A stretch of DNA of 64,000 nucleotides from Pycnopodia helianthoides (Eukaryota; Echinodermata; Asteroidea; Forcipulatida; Asteriidae). The notes below the pieces were generated by a model. The model had not been told where the DNA came from and did not search any database. It worked only from the letters and a program-made list of their open reading frames with translations. The translations under genes were made by a program, and so were the position numbers. The DNA lies in NCBI GenBank assembly GCA_032158295.1, contig JASTWB010000025.1:124001-188000 (forward strand), given 5' to 3'. Positions within the stretch are counted from its first letter, which is position 1. Each line of letters starts with the position of its first letter. This document shows, one piece after another, positions 14,471-26,087 of the stretch.

Positions 14471-14807
14471 CAATGATCTATACCACTAGATTATGTTGAT
14501 GGACATCTAATACCAAAGATTATTTCCCATTTTATTTTTCCGTATTCTTAAGATACTTATTTCGGACTCATCTTTTGATGACCAGAAATGCAAGAATCAA
14601 AGTCCAATGTGCTACCCAAATAGTTTAGAGGTGCTCATGATCATAAACAATGGATACTAATCAGTTAATTTTTATTCTCTTGTGTCACTTTTTGTGCTCA
14701 TTATTACATTCTTGTTGGTAGTGATAAAATATCCAAATATAAAATTAGGACGTTTTCTGTTTAATACATTCAGCACTCAAGAATTATCAAAGTATGGTTT
14801 CAAATAT

Positions 14808-14890
14808 ATTTCATCAACATACCTACTAACTGCATATTTAAATGATTCAAGTACTTGCTGACAACTTTGTGGGAACAGAGCCTACAAATC
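14808..14890. repeat. Isolated relic of the satellite higher-order segment
   Basis: CAACATACCTACTAACTGCA, then TTAAATGATTCAAGTACTTG and ACAACTTTGTGGGA, align in order with the satellite segment at 4795-4850 (ATACCTACACACTGCATATA and so on). It lies 3.4 kb beyond the array edge and is clearly older. Confidence 0.6.
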
Positions 14891-15257
14891 TGCAACAGCA
14901 AACTGTACAATGTCAACATTTGTGGAAAAATGTTTAGTCAAGTGACAAAAATTCTAGTGACTGTATTGTTTGGTCTACTACTGTACACAACTTGATAGCT
15001 ATACTACTCGACTAAGGGTAATGCCTCACACATCAGCTTTAACAATGTATCCACACAAGAACCCATAAGAAGCTACATGTACAAGCCTTTTTAAATGGTT
15101 TGATGTACAAAATGTACCACTTCTTCTCGAAAGCAAACTTTTTTGTATGACAATCATCACAAGGATTAAAAGTCTGGTGTATAAGATAACTAATATTATA
15201 GTTTGAGGCATTGCATGGTAAAATTCATTTGGTTTGCGGTAACACCATGTGATTCTT

Positions 15258-15485
15258 CTATTTTGCTGGGTAGATTGCTCTGGTAAGAAATTCTCTTGCT
15301 GTTATACTTGCCGTTATACACTGCAGCTGTAAAGTTAATCTTACAGTTCCTCTTTTTTTTCCACTAACCCAAGGTCAGGCCGATTTGCTAGACCCCCCCC
15401 CCCAAAAAAAAGTCCCCGAAAAGTACAACGTAGTAGAGTAACAGAAAGACAAGCTCTTAAAAGAGCAATCTACACAGCAAAATAG
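15258..15485. mobile_element. Short foldback element
   Basis: CTATTTTGCTGGGTAGATTG plus GCTCT is matched in inverse at 15462-15485 with one mismatch, and weaker pairing extends several more bases inward. The 228-bp interval contains a C9/A8 run and no frame. It is probably a degraded non-autonomous DNA element; no target duplication was identified. Confidence 0.5.
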
Positions 15486-16885
15486 CAGTGAATAAGCTTG
15501 ACACTTGTATTTGTATTGAATTATTTATTTATATTGTTTAGCACATTTTGGGGGAGAGGCGGGGCAAAGAAATGTTTTGGGGGTTGTTTTTGGTATCAAA
15601 CAATTCGTTTGTTCACTTTTTTTCCAATTGGCGGCAAGGGGCCAGGGACACCTACCCACTCATCTCCCAGGCTGGTTACACCCCTGCAAAGTAGACATGA
15701 TCACATGGTGTTAAGGTAAACCAAATCTAATAAAAATGATGGACCCTTTTAAGTACAATGTTGCAGAATTGAACCACATGGTGAAATCTGGACTATTCAA
15801 TTTCACAAGGCAACGTTGAGTGAAATGGAAAAGCCAGTTTTCACTTAGTAATTATATTCTGCAACAATGCATGAACGCAATGCATTCAATATTTGTTTAA
15901 TACAACTCAAACATAGATCCTTGTCATTTCTGAACCACGTGGATGACTCCTTGAAAAGAACCAATCTTGTCCACTTTGCCTCATAGGGACAAACAGGCGG
16001 AAATTTAACATTTTTCTAAAGATGCTGCAAAGCATTGGAAACTTCATATTAATTAATGTCCATGTGGGACTCCAATAATAAACTCAGGAGCCTACAACAA
16101 TTGAATGACAAGGATTTCTGGGTGTGGTATATAATAACAATTAATGTTTAGTGTTCTACATACATGTTCGGCTTTAGAAAGGGGCATTTCAGATTTATCA
16201 ATGTTTTTGTATAACCTACTTTTTTCACCACCTTGCTAGATAAAAAATTTGTATCTATGTTTTTTTTCTCTTTTTATTTGTTTGAAAATGAAAGTGAATA
16301 TAATTTTTGATATGAAAAAAGCAATGTGAATATCAAAGCATTTATAATTCTGAATGTCCCCTTAGACTGAATAACTTTCTGAAGCATAAACGTTTGATGT
16401 TTGATTGATTCAACTAATGGCTGCCGAAAAAAGTAGTTTTTGACATGGTGTCGTTGTGCTTACATATGTACTAAATTGAAAGTGTTGTTTTGATATTACT
16501 GTTTCTTTTTTTAGTGTTATTCTTGTTCTCATTTCAATTGCACTTCTGCACCACTGTAACTGGCTATATATTGACAAAATTTCAAAAAAGCGCCTATTCC
16601 GCTTGAAACCCCGAGCCGTGTTACCAAGCAGTCTAAATTATCACACATGTACACAAGATTATCAGCAAACAGGTACAGTTTAACCCATGTGTCAATTCTA
16701 CTTACGAGGATGAGTCGAGTTCAAAAGTGTTTTAAATTGACACGCATGCCAGTTAGTTTGTTTGACAACGGCAAACAAATTCTCCCAAGATTTGCTTCTA
16801 AAAATAAGTTTGAAGTGTTTGTTAATCCATCCCATTTCTAATAACTATACAGAAAGTGAAAAAAGTTTGAGGAAGAAAGATATTC
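15486..16885. other. No gene seen
   Basis: AT-rich sequence with G-rich low complexity at 15548-15590. Open frames here carry no recognisable motif. Confidence 0.55.
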
Positions 16886-17081
16886 TAAGACATAGGCCTT
16901 TCCATACAGGCATATTTGTAAACCTCATTGTATACTCAAGCCATCTGCATTGATGAGGATTCAGAAGTACTAAATTATTGCTGTGCTTTCCGTTTTTACT
17001 TTGATGTTACAATCAAGCGATGAAGAAATCAGCTAATTTGAAGAAAGATTGTATTCAAAACTAGCATAAGAACATTTTCAC

Positions 17082-17160
17082 TTTATTGATGCTACCACTG
17101 CTAAGAATTTCCTCAGGGTCATAATTGAAGTTACTGAGCTTCCTCCAATACTCTGAGACA
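17082..17160 (-). other. Exon-like core, copy 1 (SEYWRK family)
   Basis: On the minus strand GTTATCTTCAG precedes 79 bases and a GTGAAA donor. One frame reads VSEYWRKLSNFNYDPEE. A second frame (SQSIGGSSVTSIMT) is also open, so the true frame is not fixed. 79 bases is not a multiple of three. No family recognised. Confidence 0.35.
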
Positions 17161-17583
17161 CTGAAGATAACATAACATTGTCACAGAATATATCTTATTG
17201 AAAGTATAAGTTATAGTGATAGTGATAATAAGACCAGTACACAAGCATCGCACGATTGACATACAATCATTGAAGGCACCTTTGGCCAGACCATAATGAA
17301 CCGTCAAGAACCTGTAACCAACATAAAGGCCTCACTTGAGCAGTCTTGGCTACAAATCACTTTTTTGCTTTTGTAGAACCTAATTCTTCTAGATATAGGT
17401 CTTCCCATACAGGCATAGTTTTCAGTATACACTCAAGCCTTCTGCATTAATGGGGATTCAGAAGTACCAAATTATTGCTGTGCTTTCCATTTTGACTTTG
17501 ATGTTACAATCAAGCTGGAGAAGTCAGAAATCAGCTAACTTGAACAAAGATTGTATTCAAAATTAGCATAACAATCATTTCAC

Positions 17584-17663
17584 TTTATTGATGCTACCAC
17601 TGCTAGGGTTTTTCCTCTTGGTCATAATTGAAGTTACTGAGCTTCCTCCGATACTCTGAGACG
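17584..17663 (-). other. Exon-like core, copy 2, one base longer
   Basis: Same position in the second repeat, with CTTCAG acceptor and GTGAAA donor, but 80 bases long. The extra base shifts the SEYWRK frame to a stop, while the SQSIGGSS frame continues. It looks like a decayed duplicate. Confidence 0.3.
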
Positions 17664-18087
17664 CTGAAGATAACATAACAATGTCTCAGAATGCATCTCT
17701 TTCAAAGTATAAGTTAGAGTGATAATAAGACCAGTGTGCAAGTATCGCACAATCGACATACCATCATTGAAGGCACCTTTGGCAACACATAGTGAACCTT
17801 TAAGAACCTGTAACCAAGGTAAAGCCTCACTTGAGCAGTATTGGCTACAAATCACCTTTCCGCTTTCGTAGAACCTAATTTTTTTCTAAGATATAGGCCT
17901 TCCCATACAGGCATATTTGTGAACCTCAGCGTATACTCAAGCCATCTGAATTGATGAGGGTTTAGAAGAACTAAATCATTGCTGTGCTTTTCGTATTGAC
18001 TTTGATGTTACTATCAAGCTGATGAAGTCAGAAATCAGCTAACTTGAACAAAGAATGTACTCAAAACTGGCATAACAACCATTTTAC

Positions 18088-18166
18088 TTTATTGACGCTA
18101 CTACTGCTAGGGAATTCCTCAGGGTCATACTTGAAATAACTGGGCTTCCTCCAATACTCTGAGATG
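18088..18166 (-). other. Exon-like core, copy 3
   Basis: Acceptor ATCGTCAG, 79 bases, then a GTAAAA donor on the minus strand. The frame reads ISEYWRKPSYFKYDPEE, close to copy 1 with several amino-acid changes. As in copy 1, a second frame is open. Confidence 0.35.
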
Positions 18167-18320
18167 CTGACGATAACATACCATTGTCTCAGAATACATC
18201 TTCTTCAAAGTATAAGTAATACTGATAATAAGATCAGTATGCAAGTATTGCACAATCAACATACCATCATTGAAGGCACCTTTGGCCAAGACTTGAGCAG
18301 TCTTGGCTACAAATAGCTTT

Positions 18321-18939
18321 TCGCTTTCGTAAAACCTATTCTTCTAATTAATTAAAAAATGCTTTTTAGTCACTGACCACCAAGGTTCTCCATCTTAACA
18401 ATCAAAGTCCAAAGTCCATTGAGAGAAGACAACAAGACAATAACAATGTGTTCCACATCAGCAGGAAAACTACATAAAATTTGTCACAACAAGATAATAA
18501 CAGTATGTTTGTTCCTCATCAGTAGGAAAGCTGTTAACACTTGCGTAGAAAAGTCATCACTTAAGAGAACCTTATATCATGATCATTTACAGAAATTACT
18601 AGCTTGGACCAAACATTATTTACTAAATAGAGTTAAAACATTACAGAGAAGGCTGTATTACATACAAGAAGACCCAATCAGAGGTTGATGAAAAGTTCAA
18701 AGTACGATGCCGCAATTTAAAAATAAAACAATGGTCAAAAGGGAGGAGTTATGTAATATGAATTCACCATAAAACCCAGAAACAAATCTGATGCTTTATG
18801 GAAGTGCAGACCATAACTTTACGTATAAAAAACCTAAAACGTCTGGTTTAATTTTGTTTCTTTTAACACAGGCCTGCTTTATACTGGCATTGAACACTTA
18901 GTGAAATGGCATGTCATGGTCAAGCATTTAAGAGCACAG
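18321..18939. other. No gene seen
   Basis: AT-rich. The frame at 18419-18688 shows no recognisable domain, signal or repeat. Confidence 0.5.
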
Positions 18940-19190
18940 GACACAAACTCTGTTGTTTCTGATCAGCAGCGGGTAGGTTGGTGTCTTGATCATAATACAT
19001 GTGTCCTTAAGCAACATACTTAACCATTATTGCTTCGTCCTTTGGATGGGACGTAAAGACGTAGGCTCTGTGTGTTGTGTAATGCACATAAATGAACCTA
19101 GTACACTGTTTGCCTAGGTGTTTCGGGCAAGGGCTGCTGAATGCACCAAAGCACAATGTAACCCATTAAAAGGTGCTTCATAAATCGGAA
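18940..19190 (+). mobile_element. Degraded tRNA-derived SINE
   Basis: The body TGTGTCCTTAAGCAACATAC, then TTAACCATTATTGCTTCGTCC and GGATGGGACGTAAAG, is the conserved part of a SINE type common in marine animals. The tRNA-like head is too mutated to show clean A and B boxes. It shares TGTGTCCTTAAGCAA with the SINE at 26808. Confidence 0.65.
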
Positions 19191-20886
19191 TAATCAAAAA
19201 CAGTCCTAAAAGTTTGTGTTTTTTAAAGCACCATGGTGACCTTATCTGTATAAACATGCACTGTTTAAGACTATATACCATTATTATTATTGTTATTAAA
19301 AAAGACTTTTTTTACTCCATTTTATACACAGGAGATGTTGGTGGCCTTGCCACATCTCAAATAAAATTTCGCTGGATTTATGAAATCATATATTTTTTGG
19401 GGGGAGGGGATTCCATTCGCACAAACAATATCCTATAATCTAAAACCTACAACTTAATCATAGCCTGAAACTTAACATTTTCCTAAGCACTGGATCTAAA
19501 CCTACATGTTCATCTAAAAACTACAACTAAGTATCAATCTTAAACTTAAACCTTCACAAAAATCTATCCTTTACCTATGCACTACATCTAGAACCTACAT
19601 GTACACCTCAACTACAAGTAAGTATTTACCTAACTATCAAATATTGCACTTCTCCAGTTAAAAAATGTATAACAAATTGCACATATCTGGTAAACCTTTT
19701 TTGAAAACTGTCAATGTTGTCATTTACAAATGATCCAAATAAAAGGCTAAAAGCATAAACAAAAATATTGCACATATTATGTTAAAAAAATGTAAAACCA
19801 GGTATGAATAGTTTAAAAACTTTTAAAAACATTGCACATAAAAGGCTTAAAACTTTAAAAACTGGAACAAATATTTAAGAATAATGCAATAAAAAAGGTA
19901 TAAACAAAATAATAATGTTATTGTCAGTTAGTAAAAAAACTAATTGACAAAATTCTTTAAAAACATTGCACTTCATCAGCAGCATAGCAAGGACTTTTTC
20001 AGTGGGGCTTCTCAGTGGGGCCCTGGTTTTTAATGGTGGGGTCGCAATTTTATTTTCCGCAGCACATTTTATCAATTGCAATGAATTTAACCAATCAAGT
20101 GTATTCGCGATCATGAGTAGTGTGCAGAGAAATTATGTGCTTCTCATATGTACTGTAATGCTATGCCACAGTACATTATAATACTATTTGGTTCCACCCG
20201 AAGACTGATGTGAAAATTGCATTGTATACTCAGTATATTCCTGAGTCCAGTGAGAAAAAAATCAACGGCGCCTGTGGATTTTTTTTTCAATGGAGTGAAG
20301 GCAAATAACTAGAATAAAGAGAATGTCCAGTAGCTAAAGGCAGTTCGAAAACTCTAGTTTAGCAGCCGATTGCGCAACATTATAAAAGATTTTGAAAGCA
20401 CATAGGCGTGATGCAAAGCTTTAACTTTCCAGGCCTCGAATTACACGGCGGCCAGTGCCGTCGATGCCCTTGTAACAAGCCGTGGTGCCCCTACAAAAAA
20501 TACTCTTTTCACGACCAAAATGCTGTGCCCTTTCCCCCACATTTTGGCCTTGGTGCCCTTTCTACTGGCCTTGCTGTCCTCCCAAATTTTAAATTCTCCA
20601 AGGCCAAAGTGGCATTCACCTAAAAAGTGTGTAAATCCAGGCCTGCCTTACGGAGTATTCATTGATACTCTTTACAAAGAAGCGCAAATGACTGGTTAAA
20701 TACTTTGCAATTGACAAAGCATGCTGCAGAAAAAATCGTAGCTCTCCTATCCTTTTTTGAGAGCAATACATATGTATCTGTTTTTTTATCAAGGGGCCTG
20801 GGGAGGGGGTACTAGAAATATGTGTGGGGTTGCACAAGCCCACTTAAACCCCACCTTGGCTACACTGCTGCGCTAAAAAAATTTGG
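19191..20886. other. No gene seen; AT-rich with TTGCAC-rich stretches
   Basis: 19440-19900 is AT-rich low-complexity DNA with scattered ATTGCAC phrases, probably diverged relatives of the minisatellite at 20887. 20410-20600 repeats GGCCTTG and TGCCCTTT phrases and may be a dispersed repeat fragment. No coding evidence. Confidence 0.5.
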
Positions 20887-21035
20887 ATTGCACTTGAGAC
20901 TTAATTGCACTTGAGACTTAATTGCACTTAAAAGAACTTAATTGCACTTGAGACTTAATTGCACTTGAGACTTAATTGCACTTGAGACTTAATTGCACTT
21001 GAGACTTAATTGCACTTGAGACTTAATTGCACTTG
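20887..21035. repeat. 17-bp minisatellite upstream of U1
   Basis: About eight copies of ATTGCACTTGAGACTTA with one interrupted unit. A diverged, spaced version (ATTGCACT every 20-50 bp) precedes U4 at 36130-36430, so the repeat belongs to the duplicated unit. Confidence 0.85.
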
Positions 21036-21061
21036 AATGGGACAGGGCCTTGTGTTTTGTA

Positions 21062-21214
21062 ATGGATGGACCTCGGCAATCACAATTTATAGACTTGGTA
21101 GACTATGAGAATGGTGAGCTTAATGCAGCCAATGAAGACACTGGAACCGATTCCATCTCAGTCCAAATGAAGAAAACATCAATCATGCAATACCCCGGGT
21201 CCAGAGTCAGGTAA
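21062..21214 (+). CDS. Short frame at the start of U1, possible first exon
   Basis: An ATG opens 50 codons including FIDLVDYENGELNAANED. It ends in AG|GTAAGC, where the TAA of the donor-like sequence is also the stop codon. U2 encodes YQEFVDFESEKLQANDG at the equivalent place, with conservative changes, which suggests this was once coding. In U4 the ATG is lost, a stop precedes the motif, and GTAAGC is GTCAGC, so the frame reads on into the next block. Function unknown. Confidence 0.4.
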   Translation: MDGPRQSQFIDLVDYENGELNAANEDTGTDSISVQMKKTSIMQYPGSRVR

Positions 21215-21243
21215 GCAGGGCTGAGACAGAAATACATCCCTCA

Positions 21244-21392
21244 GGTCTCTCTAAAGAGATCAGCAAGTGGTAGCACCTTCAATTACTCCAATGTACAAGA
21301 TGTGTTGACCAAAAACCTGAATGAGGTGAAGACAGTTGATCCAGGTCTTCCCTCTCCTGAGAGGAACGGACTCCATGTAACTTCCAGGTGAC
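21244..21392 (+). pseudogene. U1 second coding block
   Basis: After CATCCCTCAG the frame continues with an STFNYSNVQDVLTKNL-like stretch and DPGLPSPERNGL, then meets CCAG|GTGACT, a possible donor. The same block is open in U4 and partly in U2 (DPGLFSPERNRL). If the 21211 donor were used, the intron would be only about 33 bases, which is too short, so the U1 stop is better read as inactivating. Confidence 0.4.
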
Positions 21393-23517
21393 TCAATGCT
21401 TGCAGACTCATGTCAGGAATGAAGTAGTCTATGCAAACCGCAGCCTAGCTGTTGGCAGGCCGGACTTGCGGTAGATGACTGTGGACTAGTGACTGAGAAA
21501 CCATCCTCCCAGGCACCAACTGTCCCTTCCAGTAAATGCGCCACAAAGACCCTGAAAGGTCATGAGCCAGCGAAGCCAATCAAAGGTGGAATGATGATCC
21601 AGTTGCCTCGTACATGACGCGGATCACATGCATTTCCAAAGAATCTGAGTCCTTGATGAGTTTCTCACATACCTGCTTCCAGAAGTACACCTCAGAATAC
21701 CCCATCACACATGTAAACAAACATGCCACCCTCAAGGAAACCTCAAAACAAACAATTCAAACGCCTACACCAAATGAACTTCCAAATGCTCAACACCATA
21801 TCGGCATGGTAACAGAAAATCTAAGGAACAGGAAATGAAAAATACTCCGCTACTCCATGCATAAAGAGAGAGCAAAAGAATAAATGACATCAAAGAATCC
21901 TCCCCAGCCAACCATCCCTCGGGTCTGGGTTTCATCAGCGGTAAGCAGAGGTCTAGATAAAAACTCGATGCCTAAGCAATGGCTGAAGCGAGCCACACAC
22001 ACTCTCAGCCCTGTGGATGGAAAGTGCCTCCTTAGTTCCCAGGACTAATGTACCAGTAAGAGTTATCACAATATATCTAGCAAATTCAAAGGGTCTGTAT
22101 GTAGATTATTTTGATTTTGAAACGTGCTGGTGGAATGAAGCTATTGAAGATGTTTGTATGCAAGTTAAACATAGAGATCAGTGGTTACATAAAGCTGTCG
22201 ATACAAAGCATACCAATATCCAGCATACTCTAAAAAGAACAACACATTGACGGGCCCTTCAATATGCCTTTCTCAAGACAGCTGCAACTAGATAAAGGTA
22301 TGCTGGCATGCCTCTGTATCAGCTTCATGTCCCCAGTGATCTCCATGTTGAACTCACACCCAACCAACCTCAACAGCACCATTCCACCAGCTGAGTTCCT
22401 TGATACCCCCAAAAAATTGTAAAAGCCCGCCCCTTTGACTTTACAAAATATATCATAGTAAGTCTTACTGATACATAAATCCAAGAAACTAAACAGCCAC
22501 TTTCTCCCCACAGTTCAAAAAGTGCAGTTGAACGCCAACCACGTTAAAGGTGAGCCTCTATCCTCTCTCAGATTGCCTCCGAAGAGTCCTTTCCAAGAAA
22601 TGGCCAACCAGAAAATCTCCCTCTCCGCCACTCACCCCCCATTTCTCCCCTACACGCAGAATAGGAAGTACGTACCATCATTGCCCTACTCCTTTCCGAT
22701 AGTCTTCACCACACCTTTCCGTAGAAGCAGTGCTGGCATTCAGTTGCCCACTCATTGCAGAAATTCTCACTGTCTGAGCTGAGCCCCCCGATCATGACAC
22801 ATTCATTCACACATGAAACAAAGCACCCCTCAGTATACTCCCTTCGGCAAGAATGTCAGAAACGCAAGAAGCAAACAGATTACGATGAAAAGCCATGCCA
22901 TCTTTGCCATAATACAAGACAAGAGGATACATGATTCCACAATCTCAAGGCTCTTAGCTCATGCACCCCCAGGCGTCAGAGGGCCACATTTACCGGCAAG
23001 GTTCAGTCAGCCCTGGGCAGGTGATTTCTCTAAGCCACTGTCTCACAGTCATCACTGCAAGCACGACCCACCAACAGCTAGGTTGCAGTTTGCTGACTAC
23101 CCACTCCTGGCATGATTCTGCAGGCAGAGAGTCACATGGAAGCCCATGGAGTACGTTCCTCTCAGAGAGAGAAGGCTTGGATCAATGCTTCACTTCATTC
23201 AGCTCGATGATCGACACATCCTGGACATTGCAGCAATTGAAGATGCTACCAGAGGCTGATCTCTTTAGAGTGTTATAGAGGAATGTACTTTGGTCTCAAC
23301 TCTGTCTCAATCCGACTCTGGTTGCATTGCCTGAATGTTGTTTTCTTCATGAGGATCTGTGATGGAAAAGGTTGCCTGATGCCTCCACTAACTACATTCG
23401 ACACTCATCATTCTCAAAGAGATGTTTTTCCAAGTCCCAAACCACCCACCCAAATGTTAAAAGGAATTTTACTTTCTATGTGATTTTTTGCCGAGGGTCC
23501 ATTGTTCTGTAGGCCTT

Positions 23518-25475
23518 GGGCTGGCATGGGCAGGGGCGACCACTCCCTGGGATAGTTCAAGCATTACTATCCTGCTACCCCCAACATTAAAATTTAATTA
23601 ACTGGCAAAACTGGAAAATGCAGGTATTTTTTAACCTGTACACTCTTCTTAATCCCATTTGAGACACTAATTCCATCAATTTTGAACTTAATGATAGTGG
23701 CAAACAGAATGAAAACATTTATTCAAACTTTGTCTTACGTCATTGACTTTGATGTTTTAGAAAAGTTGTTAACCACCCTCCCCGAAAAAAAAACCTTATT
23801 AGTTTTAAGAAGGATAAGACTGGCTCACAAAATATAAAAAAACTACACATTAAAAAAAATAAAACTATACAAGTGTTATTAATAAATTTGTGAAAAAATA
23901 TTCCCCAACAAAAACCTATTGACTTGCTTTGAAATACAAGTTCTAAGTCTTAAAATTGTTTTGTATCTTTTCGTACATTTCTGTGACTGGCATGGGCAGG
24001 GGCGTTCACTCCCTGGGATAGTTTCTAGCTCAACTATCCTGCTACCCTGCAATGTTTTAAAAGTTAACAAAATGAAGTGCTTTAAATAACCTGTCGTTAG
24101 CATAGGGGATATTTGATTGATGTTTATATTCTCCATAAATCAAGGTGCGATTTTATAATTAAAAATGGTTAGGTATTATAACTCAATGTTTGAAATCAAA
24201 TTAAGCCTTAGTGTGTAATTCTGGTTCTCCTGATGCCATCACTAACCATGAACGACAATCATCCTTTAAAAAAAAAACAAGTTCCAAGTCCCCAACCACC
24301 CACCCAAATTTATTATGCAATCTGTGTTTTCTAGTAGTTTTTGCTGGGTCCCATTGTGCTTTAGGCCTTGGGCTGGCATGGGCAGGGGCGACCACTCCCT
24401 GGGATAGTTCAAGCATTACTATCCTGCTACCTCGAACATAAAAGTTCAGTTAACTAGCCTTTTTTTAAAGTTGGAAACTGCAGGTATTTTTAAAAATCTA
24501 TACACTTTCTTAACCCCATTTGAGACACTTATTCCATCAATTTTAAACTTAATGATAATGCCAAACAGAATAAAACAATTCTTAAAACTTTCTACGTCAT
24601 TAAAATGATGTTTAAAATATTGTAAAACAAAAACCATGAAACTAATTAGTTTTAAGAAAGATGCGACTGATTCACAAAATATAAAACCAAACTAAAAATA
24701 AAAAATAAACTGTAAATGTAATAACAAATTTGTAAAAAAGGTTCCCATCCAAAAACCTATAAGCTTCAAAGAGGCAGATGACTGTTTTTTGTTCTCTTCA
24801 ATTTCATCAATTTGTTTAATACTATTTAAACTGTTCTTCTAAAGTAAGATTTATGTAAGTGTATTTTTATAATAAGACTTTTAGATAAAACATATTTGGG
24901 TTCTTTTCATCACTGTGTATTTTTCAACCAATTCCCATTACACTCTAAATTAACACTTGCATTCCAAAGGTGATTTTCAACAAGTTTGGTATCTAAGTAA
25001 GCTTTTACACTTCTGTGACTGGCATGGCAGGGGCGTTCACTCCCTGGGATAGTTCCAGCACAACTATCCTGCTACCCTGCAATGTTTTAAAGTAAACAAA
25101 ATGAAGTGCTTAAAATAACCTGTCGTTATCATAGGGGCTATTTGATTGTACTATTTGATTGTACTATTTGATTGATGCATTCTTCGCAATCCAAGGAGTA
25201 ACTTTTATTAGGTATTAGGTATTAGGTTAGGTATTAAAACTGAAGGTTTGAAATCAAACATAAACAAGCCGAAGTGTAATTTGTTACTTTGCATTCAAGT
25301 CCATGCAAAATTACAGCTGTTTCAAAAACAAACATTTGTATTCATACAGACATGAAGATTTGTTTTCACATTGCACCATCAAACCTTATTTCAAAAAATA
25401 AATATGTAAACCTGTTTGGATCTGTGACTGACATGGGCAGGGGCGATCACTCCCTGGGATAGTTCCAGCTCAAAA
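23518..25475 (-). repeat. Array of five two-hairpin, exon-like GGTAGC elements
   Basis: Cores at 23521-23580, 23988-24046, 24374-24430, 25020-25075 and 25429-25473 (truncated). On the plus strand each has TGGCA, hairpin CAGGG/CCCTG, hairpin GGATAGT/ACTATCC, then TGCTACC; TGGCA and TGCTA can pair to close a three-way junction. On the minus strand three cores follow an acceptor-like AG (TTGCAG or TTCGAG), and the frame reads GSRIVMLELSQGVVAPAHA or a variant. Flanks fall into two types that differ completely; only the core is shared between types. Confidence 0.7.
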
Positions 25476-25631
25476 ATGGCTAAAACTAGGAAACCATGTA
25501 TACTATGTTTTTATTCTTTGTAAGCTAGATTGTTCATGTTCTAATAACTCTTATGCAAAATTAGGTGCATGGTTTAATCCTAAACCCAAGGTACTCATGT
25601 TTAATCATACTTATTTATGAAAGTATATTAA

Positions 25632-25748
25632 AATATACAATAGTGGATTGTTATCCAAATATTATTTGTCATTTGACAAGTGATATAATTTTGACTTAAA
25701 GGCAGTGGACACTATTGGTAATTACTGAAAATAACTATTAGCCGAGTG
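25632..25748. repeat. Duplicated flank plus MITE 5' end, first copy
   Basis: This segment repeats almost exactly at 26020-26133, including 50 bases of the MITE's left end. The offset is about 389 bp, close to one MITE length. Confidence 0.8.
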
Positions 25749-26019
25749 ACTATAACTCAATTGTCAATAACTGATTGATAGCATATAAAGGAGCTACTGC
25801 ACTGTAGTTCTTTTTCAACATAAGTTCAATGCATCATTTTAATAGTGATAAGTAAACAAACATGCTTTACTTTACGGGTAGTTATTACACAGTGTGTTTA
25901 CAATAACATGGTCAGAAATTTGTAAACTACAAAAAAAACGAGCATTTCAAGAAAACTGTTATACAATTTCATGTTTTCTAAGATTGTTGTACTTTTCTTG
26001 AGGCTGTTCAATGTATATC
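25749..26019. repeat. Dispersed repeat X, copy 1
   Basis: GTGACTATAACTCAATTGTC through CTGTTCAATGTATAT is shared with 31774-32031. No inverted ends or frame; class unknown. Confidence 0.75.
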
Positions 26020-26087
26020 ACTATACAATAGTGGATTGTTATCCAAATATTATTTGTCATTTGACAAGTGATATAATTTTGACTTAA

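Larger units (their letters stand above)
16886..18320. repeat. Tandem repeat of about 500 bp, three copies
   Basis: The phrase CATACAGGCATA starts each copy region, near 16905, 17408 and 17906, followed by shared blocks through ATTATTGCTGTGCTTTCC and the exon-like core. Similarity is spread along the whole unit rather than confined to the core. Confidence 0.85.
21036..23500 (+). repeat. Gene-like unit U1 (four-copy family)
   Basis: U1 matches U4 at roughly 90% or more by eye from GGGCCTTGTGTTTTG, through the frames at 21062 and 21290, to the downstream elements near 24 kb. U2 and U3 are more distant but keep the same order of conserved phrases. Successive frames are short and shifted, so U1 reads as a decayed or intron-split gene. 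No domain recognised. Confidence 0.75.

Noticed and set aside
22813..23278. 100- and 105-residue overlapping frames (HAPPGVRGPHLP and related) as proteins
   Set aside because: They are shared with U4 at high identity and overlap each other in different phases; I see no family motif, and openness alone in a recent duplicate is weak evidence.
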